The translations under genes and the position numbers were made by a program. The notes under the pieces were generated by a model. The model had not been told where the DNA came from. It worked only from the letters and a program-made list of their open reading frames with translations, and searched no databases. Shown here in pieces: positions 47,527 through 60,696 of a stretch of 64,000 bases of DNA (positions are counted from its first letter, which is position 1; every line of letters begins with the position of its first letter). This stretch comes from Onchidella celtica (Eukaryota > Mollusca > Gastropoda > Systellommatophora > Onchidiidae): positions 63,726,370 to 63,790,369 of the forward strand of contig OZ007570.1 of NCBI GenBank assembly GCA_963931925.1. The letters are read 5' to 3'.

Positions 47527-50500
47527 GGGTGATGAATGGATGGGTAGATAGGGAGATGCTCGGCAGAGTTATGATTGGTTGATTCCGTTAGTACTAATGG
47601 GCTATGGAACTATGGAAATCAAGTATTCCCACCACTCTCTGTCTTGAGCAGAGTTTTAATGTATTCTTTTGTATGCTGGAGTTAGGTTCTTGTGGTCTGT
47701 GTGAGACTTCAAAATTGCAATGTCTGGGGCTCCTAGAAGTCTTCTTTCCTGTACAAATAATGGCTCAATTAGAAGAGGACTGATTTATTTATCAAGACAA
47801 CAAAAGATAGGAAATACGGGAAAACATATCCACGGGGAGGTAATAGCTTCCATCATCTTAATGAAAAATATTTGGAATTATTATGAAAGGTCTTGCCTAA
47901 CAATGTAGACTTCAGATTTGTCATTTCTATCGCTACGTTACATTATAAACCAAAGCGGAACAGACAGTGAACACAACTCATTATTCTCCATTCGGTTTTG
48001 TAAAACAAAAGTCTTAAGATGAAGAATACTAACACCACTTGTTGTTGTGGTTGTTGTTGATGATGATGATGTTGTTGTTGTTGTTGTTGTTGTTGTTTTC
48101 CATCTCCTGTACAGTAAACTCCTTCACACCTGTTCGGTTTCATGTCAAGGCCAGTAATATAACTTTCTAATTGTGTACAGACTATTTCTTGTATCGAATG
48201 TTCCAGGGGTTTTAACGTTGAAGATCCAACTTGGCGGGGAGCTTTCAAATGCTTCAGGCAATTCAACTCAAAGACTTTTCAATTATCCCGTGGCAATTTG
48301 CTCATGTATCCCGCTAATGTGGAGAAGTGGTCGCCTGGCTGGAATCAATGGCTGAGGCATTGTGCAGATAGAAGAATCTGATCGGGGTATGAGTCGAGAG
48401 TTTCATGTCAGAGGACCTGGATGGGTCAACATTTTTAAGCTTCACACGCTGACTAAGGTCTTAAAAGAGTTATAAGACACGGAAAGCTGGAATTGAGCAC
48501 TGGTTCCTGTATTATGTTTTGATGATATAATTGAATTTGCGCTAATATTATTGACAGTTGGCAGAATATTTAATGGCCATGCTTTTATTTTCGTTGTAAG
48601 TTTAATTCACACTTGAACACCGAGATTCATTAGTTAGTTCCTTAATGCCTTAAAATAGATTCTTTAACAATAAAGAAAACAGCGACACGAAAACAGTAAA
48701 ACAAATCGTCGTATCTAATGCCATAACTTCTGGATTTGCCCAGATAATATTATTACATCCTGTGCTATTCCCATTTTCTCAGTGTAGTGTCAGTATGACC
48801 CCGTGCACGGGTTCCTCCCTTATAACCACTGTTTTTGTGGAATCAAACAATCCTACTCATATTTTGAATTGCTGGATCATTCTGATCTGGCTCGAAATTA
48901 AAAGAATTTTGCATCAAATTCCGCCAGATTCCCTTAACTGAAGTGATCTCCGGAGATCTAGAATGTCATTCCCGGCGGCACTATTGTGTACAACTCATTT
49001 CCCAGCTCAGTGCTATAGGGTCATTATCCCATCAGCAATCCTCTTAGAGAAGCACGATTAAAGAAAAGAAGTCGTTTTTCACGTGACTTGCAAAAAGTCA
49101 CCAATATCATGTTGTAGCTTAAGTTCATTGACTGGTGTCCTTGAAAGAGCTAGCTCATTTTTTAAAAAAATTAAATGTACAATATTATTTATAGTGATCT
49201 CTCTTTTTGTATCTAACTTGAAAAAAAAAAAATGAAAGTTTCACATTTCCGATTTCAGTTTTCTTGAAATTCTGGTGGACTATCGCTAAAAAGCGTATGA
49301 ACGATACGTTTTAATCTGGCTTACAGATGCTAGCTAGGTTTTTCCGTTGGAAATGACTTCAAAGCAGAAAATCTGCTGGCTCTGTTAGGTGCATTATGCG
49401 TGCCGGTAGTAAATTTCTGGTTTGATACTGTATGCATGGCTTATTGTTTTAAATGATATTAGGCATAATGACAAAAAATAAAACAAGTGTAAAACATAAA
49501 CATCGCACATCTTGCGTAATGTTTGTATGAGTGAAAAACCTCTGTTTATATAATGTTTTACACTCAAGCAGAAATTTGTATGAGTCGGAGATCATTCCCT
49601 CAGCCAGCCAGCCCGGGTGGTTTTCTTTGGTTGTTTTTGTTGTTCATAGTCTTTCTTATGCCATCAAGAGGCTGGAAAAATCACGCGGAGAGAGAGGGAG
49701 GATTGGATGTGAATGGCTGTGTGTCAGCTTTTGATCCATGATGCGTTTCTGCCTCCAGGATGCAGCTACAAACACGACATTTTTTTTTTTTTAAATAAAC
49801 ACACCCACATCAGCGTTTCAGTGCAGAGCGGAAACAGGACATGTACACAGAGAGATAAATAAATCTTTCCCCGGTGCGGAGTTTCCCGCCAGCATCTGAC
49901 CATGCAGTGCAGTTTCGGATTAATGTTTCCGGCGCGTATTAGACGTAAACAACACTTAATATTGTGGAAGAGATGCCGACTTCTACAGCTTTTTATGTTC
50001 AACTTATTTTTCTCTACATCTCTTTCTTCTTCTTTTTCTCCTTCTTTTTCTTCTTTGTAATTATCTTTTTTTTTTTTTTCTTCGTTGCTCTGGACGTAAA
50101 TTCTAGCTGGAGAGTTTATTAGGGCCAGGTTACATTGACCCCCATGGCTATTCTGTTGAGTGATTAATTCATTTGATATCCCGCGATTGCCTGGAGTGAA
50201 ATATGTGGAAGTTAAAAATGTACGACCGTTGTCTACCAGTATCGTTGCAGATATGCCTCAAAAATTCTATCCATTTAAATGTCTTGATAAATCTTGAAAG
50301 GTGCAATGTGGCCACTGTCACGTCGTTTTATCCAAACTCAAACTTAAAATTCAAAAACATATCCTGACAACCTATTACTGCCATAATTATCAATTTTGAT
50401 TTCTCTTAATTTAGAGTGCTTTAAATATGAGATGAAAAGTTCAAACACCAGTTCATTAACGTGAGTGTAGCATTTCCATTTTCCAACATTCTCCTGGTAT

Positions 50501-52560
50501 GAACGGGTCAGCTTGGTTTCTTGTCCCCGAGGGGCTGAACTGCATGTTTAACAGAAGCTTGATCTCTTTAGAATGTAGTGCTTTAACCCCGTTGGAAGGG
50601 CAGATCTTATCTCACATTGAAATCAAACAATCAAACAAACAAAAAAACCAGTCTGTACCAACAGGGGAATGGATTACCTGGCAAAACCATTAAACATTGC
50701 CTTTAGAGTCTTTAAGATCTCGTTTTGCAACATTAATGCACGTCATTAGCTGCTTATCCAATAAATCATTCATCAGAATAATCCTGAAACCTCACATAAG
50801 TTACATTGCCTCGCTGACGCAAAAAATGTAAGTTCAATTGACAGTAAATCTCCCTTTTTATGTTTCATGAACGTTTTATGATTACTATAGATGTTGTCAC
50901 GAAGAGGAAGAGATAAGGAGAGATGGAGACCCTGAGCTTTTTATTATATATGCGGCGTACAAAGTTTGCTCAGCACGCGTCCACAAGTTCACAGCTGGGC
51001 ATTGCCATGAAGCTGTTTTTTTAGGTCTTTTTTTTTTCGGAGATCTCGGCCCTTGACTTTTGCACCTCGAATACTTAGCGGGAGAGCATGAGAAGGCCAC
51101 CAGGAGAGAAACTAACTACAGTAATAGTGCAGGTAATTGACCCTAGTTCTATCATCCTGACATTTTGACATACGCAGATGCCTTGAGGTGTCAAGTAACA
51201 TGTCTTAAAGACCGTTCATACCATCAATTGAAGAAAAGGAATGACCTTGATTAAATTCTGTCGTTTGAGTTAAACATCTGTAATGAATTTGAACAAAGAT
51301 TAAACATAATTATTGAAACAAATAGAATTTTTTCTGACGTTTTGTCAAGACAAAACACGTTATTTTAGCACATCTGACATCTTGAAGGTACTGCGGCCTC
51401 TGATAATAGTAACTAGGTCAGTTAAATGGGTCAGTTTTTCATTGTTTTAAAATGATTTACACTTGAGTATTAACGCGTCTTGAACTGATCTTTTTGGGTT
51501 ATTTAATATGAATAAGCTCGAAGAGTTCAATGGACTTGAAAAAAAACAACCAAAAAACCCCCCCAAAAAACAGACAAAGACGGTAAAATATCAAACCAAA
51601 TAAAAATCTGGGAAAAGACGAAAAGTGATACTGTCATCTCTCATCACCAGGCAAAAATATGGTAGTTATTACCCAAACAGTGTAAATGCCAAAGCAGTCT
51701 TGTATTGCAAAGAATATAAAACCATTATTTGAATGCCATAAGACTGGACTTCTCCAACAGCACACAGACCAGAGTTTGTTTGTCGACACCATTCTTAGGC
51801 AAAACACGTTTATATGAAATTTCCAATAACGATGGGATTGTGGGGGGGGGGGGGGGATACCATGGTACCAGTAACCACAGCGGCTTGTGAGAATTTGAAT
51901 GTTAAAATCAAAGCTGGTGAAACAAATGCTGCCGCTGAACCTAGGTGCACAACACCCCCCCCCCCCCTCCCCCAAAATGAAAAAAATGAAAACATTCATA
52001 AAATTCTATCTTATGGTTTTGTTTTGTTTTTTGTAATTTGAATTACAGATACAGTCAATGGGGGCATCAAAATCTTGTAAGTGCTGAGTGCCTCTAAATG
52101 TCTTAATCCGGCCCTGAGCATCAGCCAAAGTGTTGCTGCATGTGGAGGACCGTCGAAATCTGTGATCTCTACAGAAAAGACATTGCATTTTCAGTTCCTG
52201 CTCTGTGGCTGCGGCGTAGATAACCGTGGCTTGGCGTTATAACCGTTACAACATCTCCAAGTTCTGTATTCATCCTTTCATACTAAGTCTTGAAGTGGCA
52301 CCCGAGCAAATTCAGAAATGTGTCTCGTCTGTAGCTATTCACATTCAAGTAAAGATACATGTCATTGTAATATTTTGCTTATTTCTGAAACGCATTTTTA
52401 GTATAGTGGTAAACGGCAAATTTTCAAGAAGGGCTTAAGTGTTTAATTTAAAGTAATTGCTGTTTTCTTTAGTTTGTAAACATGAATTAAGCCTTTTATT
52501 CTGATCACGTTTTTTTAAAAAAAAGTCTTCCTTTCTTCTGAAACGAGGAACTGTTTCACC
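47527..52560. other. Long non-coding stretch
   Basis: About 5 kb with no convincing gene. It includes a GTT/GAT tract (48041-48096), a TTC-rich tract (50015-50085), and long G (51842-51856) and C (51955-51967) runs 98 bp apart. Short frames do not resemble known proteins. Confidence 0.5.
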
Positions 52561-54795
52561 CACCTTTTTTTTTTTCTCTCTCTCTCTCTTTTTTTTCTCT
52601 CCATCTGTTTTCATGTCTTTCTCTCCTTTAAAAAAAAAAGTGCTTTTTTTCTCTCATCCCATTTGGTGTACTTTAAGATTCCCTGTTCCTCAGCTAAACC
52701 ATTTTTTTTTTTTCATTTTCAGCAGAAAAAAAAACTTTAAACCCTTAAGCTCTCCATTTCCCCTGCCTTTTCAACATTTCCAAGTCCTATTAAAAACTAA
52801 TGACGTTTCCCTGCGATGCACATAAATATTTATAACCTTATTCTCTCCTCACTCTTTGACCTTTTTTCCTCACTTTACGTCATTCATTTCACTTTTTCCT
52901 TGCATCACCGAGAATTACAATGATCTTGAGGAATGCAAAATCTGTCAACATCGTTGACCTTATGAACATTAAAGTACGCTTTTTTTTTTTTGGGTTAATT
53001 CTCATTATTTTTGCAGATTTAAGTCGGTCATGCTGGCGAGCCTAATGCTCCCTGTACGTTCCCCACATCTGGCATCATGAATTTGGCCGGGTGACGAACT
53101 GCGCCAGTAATGCTTTTTCCAACAGTTTCTCAAACTTTCATATCACTGCATCTTCAACGCCTTTCTTTGGAATACTTACTTCAATACTTTATTGATGTAC
53201 GTGAAGATATAAACTTTTTTCTCAGTGAATCGTAGAAGAGAGCAATCATTTGTCGTAAGGGCAATTGTTCACATTACATGATATACGCCAACAAAACTGA
53301 ATATAATGGCGATTTTATGTTGTTGTTGTTTTCATTATATCCAATTCGATAGTGGTTTACTTCTAAGACTTAGCAAAGCTTTCACTACAAAACATGAAGT
53401 ACGACAAGAATTCATTCTGGCGTAGTTTCTCTCCAAGATATTGCATGCATAGCGCACTTAACCCACTCAAAGTCAGCAGCTTCGTAATCTGTCACGAGCA
53501 TAATAAATATTCAATTTCATTCAATCACTCCCATCATCGTTACAGTATGATGAGGTTAACTTGGAGATCAACAAGTAGCCCTGGGGCACAATATTATCTT
53601 CAAAAAGATGGATCACTGCTACATTTTGCTGATGCTCATAACGACGAAACGCATAGTGATTGGGGTCATGATGGTGGTTATGGCAATGTTAATAGTCATG
53701 AATATTTATGACAATGCTGGAAAAATAAGTAAAATAATTTGAAAGAAGAAAGAAAGAGAATTGGATTACTGAACAGAAGGGATGAGGAGGTAGATAACAG
53801 GGGTAACAAGAGGCGTGATATTTAAGAGCAAGCAATGGAGGAAATACAATTTTTAAAAATGAATGAAGGAAAGATAAGGAGAGAAAAAACATACACACGC
53901 ACACACGCATAAAAACACACACAACCACCACCACCATCCCCATCCCCATCACCACACTCCATAAAGTGACCAAAAAAAATGTACAAAAATATGTAAAAAA
54001 TAAATTACACTGAGGAATATTCTTTGTTAAATTATCAGTAATCTGGCATTTTACCATAATCTTTTCAAGCTCCTATTATTATAGCAACAATCACAGTCTT
54101 TCAAAGAGGGCAGTAAGGAAACTCTTGTTCTCCGAAAGACGCCAGCTGAAAGTGAATCAGTTAATCATTATGATGCTCAGGCGGCATGTGATAACTGTGG
54201 CTATTACAATGTTCCAAGTCTATTGTGGGGTCTGTACTATTATGGCGGAGGAATTTGGGAAATCTCTGGTTGAAATGGGAGAAAGATGTGACCTGAGCCT
54301 TTGAGAACCGCTGATCTAAGCCGAATCTTCTACGAAGTGCGTACAACTGTGGATTGTGGCTTTTCTTGTACCCATGCTTTCTTTTGCAGCGCACCTGGGT
54401 GAGTGCATGTCCTTGACCTTAGCTTCTAAAGTATAATGTTATAAAATTTAAAAAGAAAAGGATCCGATTTGCTTAAAATTCATGCATTTATCCTTGCAAT
54501 GTTTCCATTGATTGCCTTTAACTAGACAAGTGTCGTCTTTCATGCAATCATGTTTATGTGTAATTTCTTGTAACAAAATGACAGAGGCGGAAGGCGATCA
54601 TTATGCTGTTGCTAGCTAAGCGCTCATATTTCAGAAAAATATACAGAGGGCTTAAATTACTTTAAATGATACCCCTGCAGTTAAAATGTATAATACCTGC
54701 TTTACATTTCGCCCTGAGTGCCACCATAAGCATAATCTGGCCCTGGACGTGAAGACTGGCATTGGCAATACATCTTGTACTATCGGAACAACAAA
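52561..54795. other. Non-coding; T-rich and CAC tracts; possible hAT end
   Basis: Poly-T/CT stretches at 52563-52735 and a CAC/CCAT tract at 53893-53960. TTTGAGAACCGCTGATCT (54301-54318) is, in reverse, a CAGCGGTTCTCAAA-type hAT terminus without a partner. A 105-codon frame (53394-53711) shows no domain. Confidence 0.45.
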
Positions 54796-54967
54796 TCGAG
54801 ACCTTAGTTCTTGTTAGTTCAAACTCCACTTTTCTTACAACTTAGAAATTCGACGTTACACATTATTTTGTTAATTATGATAAGGAGTTAGAATAAATGA
54901 GAACTGTGAAACGGTTTGATAAGTGCCACAAGACATTTTAAACAAGTGTCAAAGTGTGCATTATTTA
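54796..54967. mobile_element. Second copy of the 6785-7039 element, right-truncated
   Basis: Shares the left terminus (TCGAGACCTTAGTTCTTGTT) and body blocks AGAAATTCGACGTTA, GAGTTAGAATAAAT and GATAAGTGCCACAA with 6785-6963, in the same order. The right terminus is missing; a G run (54972-54982) follows. Confidence 0.72.
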
Positions 54968-57024
54968 GGAAGGGGGGGGGGGTGCTGATCTTAGAATGAA
55001 TGCCCTAGCACTCATTGAGCGAATGTCGCTGTATGCAACTCTGAAGTTTTTGCTCAGTCGGCAAGTACCTGGCATCATGCACGGAATGACATCACGCGAT
55101 CCTGCCAGTTTGATCATTCGTAACGCCCTGGGGCACCCTAAGCTTATGTTGTGTTGTGAGGGGAGTGTACCGTTCACAGCTAGCTCGCCTTACCTCTCAG
55201 TGTTGAAAGATTTTGGATGTTCAGGGATTTAACGATAGCTGGTTCCAGATATGGCTCTTCGTCCTTTTTACGTTGAGTTGAAATCCGTGCTTCTACCTGG
55301 CAATTTACATCATTTCTGCGAAGATTCAGAATTCAGATATCTACTGATGTCGCGGAAGAGATATACCTTTTTTTATTTATTTTCTAGTCTGGTCGTTTTT
55401 AATGATACATAGAGCAAACCATTTTAATTGAGATCAATTTAGAAACGATTTGAAAGAAATGCAAAGAGACTAAAATTTGAGCCGACACTTGGCCTGAATA
55501 TAACTTACTGAGAAGTATAAAGAAAGTATTAAACTCGCTGGATAGTCCTATTATAGACGCTTGTATCTCTACATTAGCTCATCCCCTCACCTCAGCATAT
55601 ACCTATCCAAATCACTGCAAACTAATTATTGCTGATGGAAGGTCCTGGTTTATTACATTTCTAGAATATTAATAACTCCCATATCAAGATCGTCCTACCA
55701 GAATGATGTCCCAAATTTCCAATCATTTTGTCACATTTGGTGAGCTATTTTTGGACATTTCAACAAAAGGAAAGCACTCAGGGAAGGGAAATTACATTAT
55801 TATTGTTATTGTTATTGTTATTATTATTATCAATTCTGACATCTCCCACATACATTTCTTCATCCTCCCACCTCCTGTCAACCTTACCGATTCAAATTTT
55901 GCCCAGCCCACAGAAAATACAGACACTGGCGACCTCAGGCGGAAATTGAAGATAAATAATGCAATGGTATCAAGCGAAGAGAAGGTCTAGTTTTGTCTAT
56001 AGATAGATGGTCTGTCACAGGGAGGTTACACCCACGCCGTTAATGGGCTACTAGGAGGTGAAATGCAATGCTTAGTCTAGGGTCAACTCGGGGATGTCGT
56101 CTTAGGAAACATGAGATAGAGATGTTCTGTGGACATGATGGTACCTTTAAGCCTGACCACGTGAAGCTGTCAATACGTGGAAATGTTATTATGAGGACAG
56201 TAGCATAGCCGTGTAGGAAATTAGACTTACCATTATACGTAAGCAGGAACGATTTATATGGACTTTAACCCTGACTAAACACAATGCAAGTGTCAATTAG
56301 TGTGTTTGTTTGTTGTTGTTTTTTTAAGAGTGTAAGCAGCTCTATTATTAAATTGTTTCAGTATAATTATAATAAGTATAATTATATAAGATGAGAAAAA
56401 ACATTCATTGTTTTACAGATGCCCCATGCATTAACATAGACTGGACGGTGATTTCCATAGAAGCGTTCATTGGTGCTAGAATTTGTAAGGTCCACCGGTA
56501 AGCACAGTGTGAAAAGAGACAGTAAATACTGTGTGGTATTAGATTTGTATAGAAAGGCACACAGACACACACGGAGAGAAGGTGAATTTACATGGAATGG
56601 AGAGGAAGGGCCACGCAAAGAGATAAATGGAGGTCTGAGCAAGAGTTGTACACGTTATTATTTTACCCTCCTCCATTATGATCTCGTAAGAAAGCAGGTT
56701 CGTGCAGTGATGAAGTAAATACGTGCATAAGAACTTGCAAATACTGATCAAAGACAACATTTTCATCACACTTTCTCAGCACTATCGCCACTGTGTAGAT
56801 CATTTCTATGCGCAGCTGACAACAATTTTATGCTTGGAACATTTCCAAATGATCCCAGAAGATACTTTACTGAATCTCCAAGAATTGACAATCAACAGGT
56901 GACCAGCCTGTCGTTAATTTAACGACCAATAGCGCAAATGTATAAAACTGAGGTACTGTTAATGAATACCATTTTTTTTCAATTTCCTACGCTACCATTG
57001 GTTCAGGTATTTTCTTTAGTGAAG
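54968..57024. other. Non-coding, nothing recognised
   Basis: No gene recognised. An ATT/GTT patch lies at 55797-55830 and an inverted AATTATA/TATAATT patch at 56360-56385. Confidence 0.5.
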
Positions 57025-57073
57025 GCAATGCTTTAGAGCACTCTTCTGTGGAATCAGGCGCTATAAAAATGAC

Positions 57074-57107
<34 letters not shown>
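57025..57107 (+). mobile_element. L2-like LINE or SINE tail relic
   Basis: CTTTAGAGCA, TTCTGTGGAATCA, GGCGCTATAAAAATGA and then (ATT)n reproduce the order of the tail elements seen at 13341-13416 and in the SINE copies. Confidence 0.6.
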
Positions 57108-57395
57108 GAATGCAGCCACATTAGACAATAAATTGTAAGGTTAGAAAAAACAACTGTTTGTTATAATGTTTGGTAGACAGCCCAACGTTTAGCCTTTGTA
57201 ATATTCATTATTAACGCCCGCTTTTGAGGCTCTAAAAAATGAAAGAATAAGCTGGTTGGAAATTGAATCTTCATTATTGATAGCCTTCTGTATGACTATA
57301 CAGTAACACAAGTGGTTACCCCGGGGCGGAAGGATCCCGTCCGGGGGCTTGTTTTAGCCCAATTCATTTATTTTGGTGATTTTCGAGGACCCACT

Positions 57396-57603
57396 GAGTC
57401 TTAGGGTAGCCACACAAAGGCCACTGAATTCGGTCACCGAGCCACTAGGCGCTTTAGGTGAGAATTGCACTATACAAACGGACCGAATTTAGGTGGGGTC
57501 TGTGTGCAGTTGTTGAAATTATATAGTGCAATTCTTCTCACCTAAAGCGCCTAGTGGCTCGGTGACCGAATTCGGTGGCCTTTGTGTGGCTACCCTTAGA
57601 CTC
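57396..57603. repeat. 208-bp foldback with ~80-bp near-perfect arms
   Basis: The left arm (57396-57474) and the reverse complement of the right arm (57522-57603) differ by two substitutions and one 3-nt gap. The 47-bp loop is 57475-57521. Each arm contains the palindrome CCGAATTCGG or a one-base variant. No coding frame. It is a foldback or MITE-like element; no target duplication is visible. Confidence 0.9.
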
Positions 57604-58279
57604 CCTCGTGGGGCTGAAAAGATGAGCAATACCCCAGAAAATAAGCAAACTTTCTTTGTTGAGTAACCATGATGAACATGACTATTAAAAGACAGATTGT
57701 GGACTTTTTATTTCGCTTGGACATAAAAAAAACCGAGGTAAATGAAAATAAATTCTCTCTTCTTTTCTCGTATACCGTAAGCTCATGTGGAGTACATTGT
57801 TTGTTTACTGGAAGCTGGCACGTGAGCACGATTCATATGCTGGCGCGTGGGCCAAACATCAATGTTGAAACACCTGGTATGTTTGGAGAAAATTGATCCA
57901 GCGATAATGCCATTTCACTTGATTTTGTAACCTTCACTGGCGGGAACTCTGGGTAAGGGCCCATCTCGAAGGTATGCACATTCGATCTTGGCGAAATCTA
58001 TTCCCCCGCCCTAACCATGTACGCTTTCAACACTTCTCCTGAACCCACTCCCCCCCCCTCCTCACTCCCCGAACTCCCAACACCCCACCCCCAACAAAAT
58101 TGATTTGACGAGTGTACGACCAACATCAATGTTTTCAAACTTCAAATGATATTTTTTTTAATGAACTATTTAACCTTAAGAAAATAGCAATATCAGCGGA
58201 AAAATTATTCCAGCTGGAGTTGGTGTGAAAGAAATGAACACTAAACTCATATAACCCTAAAATTATACCATATAACCAG
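57604..58279. other. Non-coding, nothing recognised
   Basis: No gene recognised; a C-rich patch lies near 58046-58095. Confidence 0.5.
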
Positions 58280-58613
58280 TGGCAGTATTGGCACAATGGA
58301 GAAGACACCCTGCGGCGAAAAAGGGGTACCTGTCCAAACCCAACGAAATGCCTGGGTACGAAAAAAAAAAAGTCGATGACGACCTCGGTGTGGCCGGGGT
58401 TCTAGAAGATGTCAAGAAGTTAAAGGCCGAAACATCTAATGAAAGAATCCACTCTTCCTCTGAAGATCGTGATCTGTCTAGCTCCACCTGAGGAGTTTCT
58501 GACCACTATTTCACTGGAGACATTAATGTTGTTGGGATTATTTTGTTCTTCTTGTTTTGTTTTGTTTTCTATAATCTAACAACTTCATTTGTTGAAATAA
58601 AGTAAACAAGGCC
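58280..58613 (+). other. Candidate terminal exon or pseudogene fragment, unidentified
   Basis: An AG at 58278-58279 precedes about 70 open codons ending in TGA at 58489-58491, with AATAAA 105 bp later (58596-58601). The predicted peptide is hydrophilic, with a KPNEMPGYEKKK segment, an acidic/lysine middle and a serine-rich end (HSSSEDRDLSSST), like a cytoplasmic C-terminal tail. The polypyrimidine tract is poor and I recognise no family. The opposite strand is also open, so chance is possible. Confidence 0.25.
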
Positions 58614-59329
58614 AAACTTTTTAATTAATCTCCTTAATTGAAAAGCCCATGTGCCCCACCCCCCCCCCTTTCCATAAGCTTTTCATAAGCTGAAATCGCC
58701 CCCGCTTCTCTCGGAGCTTAGCTACTTTATGTATGACCCCTAACTGCCAAAGTTGTGCTGGGGAAAAGGGACACATAATCTGCTAATGTTCCCTCCTGAC
58801 CATCTGAGCAAGGCTGCAACTGTTAGTACTTGCAGCGGGGCAATAGTTCATTTCTGTGAGCTCCGTTAGCCTGAGGCTTTCAGGTAGAAATATACTCAAT
58901 GTGTTATAAATTATACACCGAGTATCTAAACTATAATTATTTGTAACTGTGAATTCTGGTCTGTCTCAGCCATAGCTCTGAGTTTTCCTTTTGAAAAACA
59001 CCTGCTGAAGTCGACACAATTTGAGAAGTGTCACTTCCTGTCAAAACTGAATCGAGTTTTATATACTGGTATTGTATCTCGCCGACAACTTTCTGAATGC
59101 CGAGACCTCCGGGGCAGCAGGTGTTACAAATAAAATTAATCCAGCGGTCAAGACTGTGTCAACTGCGACAATATGTGGCATTAGAATATGACACCCAATT
59201 AAGTCAATGTTAGTAGATCAGTCCCTCTGGGCATTGTTATTGCAGAGGGTTGAAATTGCTTTCCTTTCATTCCAAGACTGGTTTGTTTGAAATAATGTCC
59301 CAATGTTTAGAGTCAGTGTATCATTGTTT
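58614..59329. other. Non-coding, nothing recognised
   Basis: No gene; a C run lies at 58659-58668. Confidence 0.5.
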
Positions 59330-59430
59330 GCACCCACGCACCCACGCACCCACGCACCCACGCACCCACGCACACACGCACACACGCACTCACGCACACA
59401 CACACTCACACACACACTCACATACACACA

Positions 59431-59472
<42 letters not shown>

Positions 59473-59486
59473 ACACACACTCCCAC
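59330..59486. repeat. CACCCACG minisatellite grading into (CA)n
   Basis: 8-bp CACCCACG-type units turn into CACACACG and then pure CA dinucleotides. Histidine/threonine frames are artefacts. Confidence 0.93.
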
Positions 59487-60340
59487 AAAACACTTAAAGT
59501 AAGATAATGGATTTAAACAGTGTTCTTTGTGTACCAATAATAATGACTCTGAAATGTTCAGCTTTTTCAATGCCCCAGCTCCAGAAATAACAGTCCAGGA
59601 TTAATGTGCTTTGCACAAAAGACAGTATAATAGCTGACATTCCCCCGCACTACTGTGCAGGTTGTTTTGGAGTCTGGGTGAACTTGGGTTTTGGTATAGA
59701 ACTAATCACTTTCGATTTAAGAGTCATTTCCGGCATCTCATCTCTGGCCTGGAAGGCACGAGAACTGAATTTTGAACAAGAAAAAATTGTTCACCGCTTT
59801 ACAGCAATACTCCGCGGAGAGCTGGCCCACTTAACAGATTCTTATAAGAGAGATGAAAAGTTGTGAGTAGTAGGCAGACAATGCTATACAGATTACTGCA
59901 GAAGAGAGACTTAAAGAGTCGTAATAATAGCACTATTAAATTGCGGGGGCTCCTCTGTTTTCCAAATTATTGCTTGCTAAAATCACATCGTTTTCGTGTG
60001 ATTTATGTAACTATTAGGACATGTAAATTGACATAATGAGCAGTTGACCCTGTGTTTGTCATCTTAATTATATGAATTATAGTTCCTGCTGCGTCCCCAC
60101 CTATTGTGCCCACAGAATTAAGAAAATGTTGACTTACGACAGCAAACAGAAACAGTCAATATCAAAGTGACATCTCCACAATGAACGATTCCTCGGTTTT
60201 TTGAAATATCGATCTATCTACCTGCATTTCTGATATATTATGGTGTCAGAACAAAACATGTCACTCCATGGCAGAAAATAGCGTAATCGATATTAACTTC
60301 CTTTTTTTAAAATTCATAACAAATAGTGCTAAAATTTACC

Positions 60341-60344
<4 letters not shown>
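59487..60344. other. Non-coding, nothing certain
   Basis: An 86-codon frame (59606-59866) has a mixed composition with a charged end (WKAREL...SYKRDEKL) but no recognisable domain, splice context or homology I know. Confidence 0.4.
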
Positions 60345-60408
<64 letters not shown>

Positions 60409-60428
60409 CTATCTATCCATCTATCTAG

Positions 60429-60494
<66 letters not shown>

Positions 60495-60696
60495 CTCTCC
60501 CGTTCCCTCTCTCCTTCCCTATCTGTCTCTCTCTCACTTTCTCTTTTATCTCTCCTTCTTTCTCTCTCTCTTACCACCCCCCCCCCAAATCTCTCACTCT
60601 CTCCTTTTTAATTTTTTTTCTTTCTTCCCCACTCTCTCTATCCCTTTCGTCTCTCTCTCTCTCTCTCTCTCTCTTTATGTGTGTGTGTGTGTGTGT
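60345..60696. repeat. (CT)n-(CTAT)n compound microsatellite
   Basis: CT run (60345-60390), CTAT tetranucleotides (60391-60493), degenerate CT-rich sequence with a C run (60577-60586), a second CT run (60650-60674) and a short GT run. Confidence 0.94.

Noticed and set aside
53394-53711. 105-codon open frame with a His/Asp-rich end
   Set aside because: No recognisable domain; the end encodes a locally repetitive GAT/CAT stretch; likely chance.
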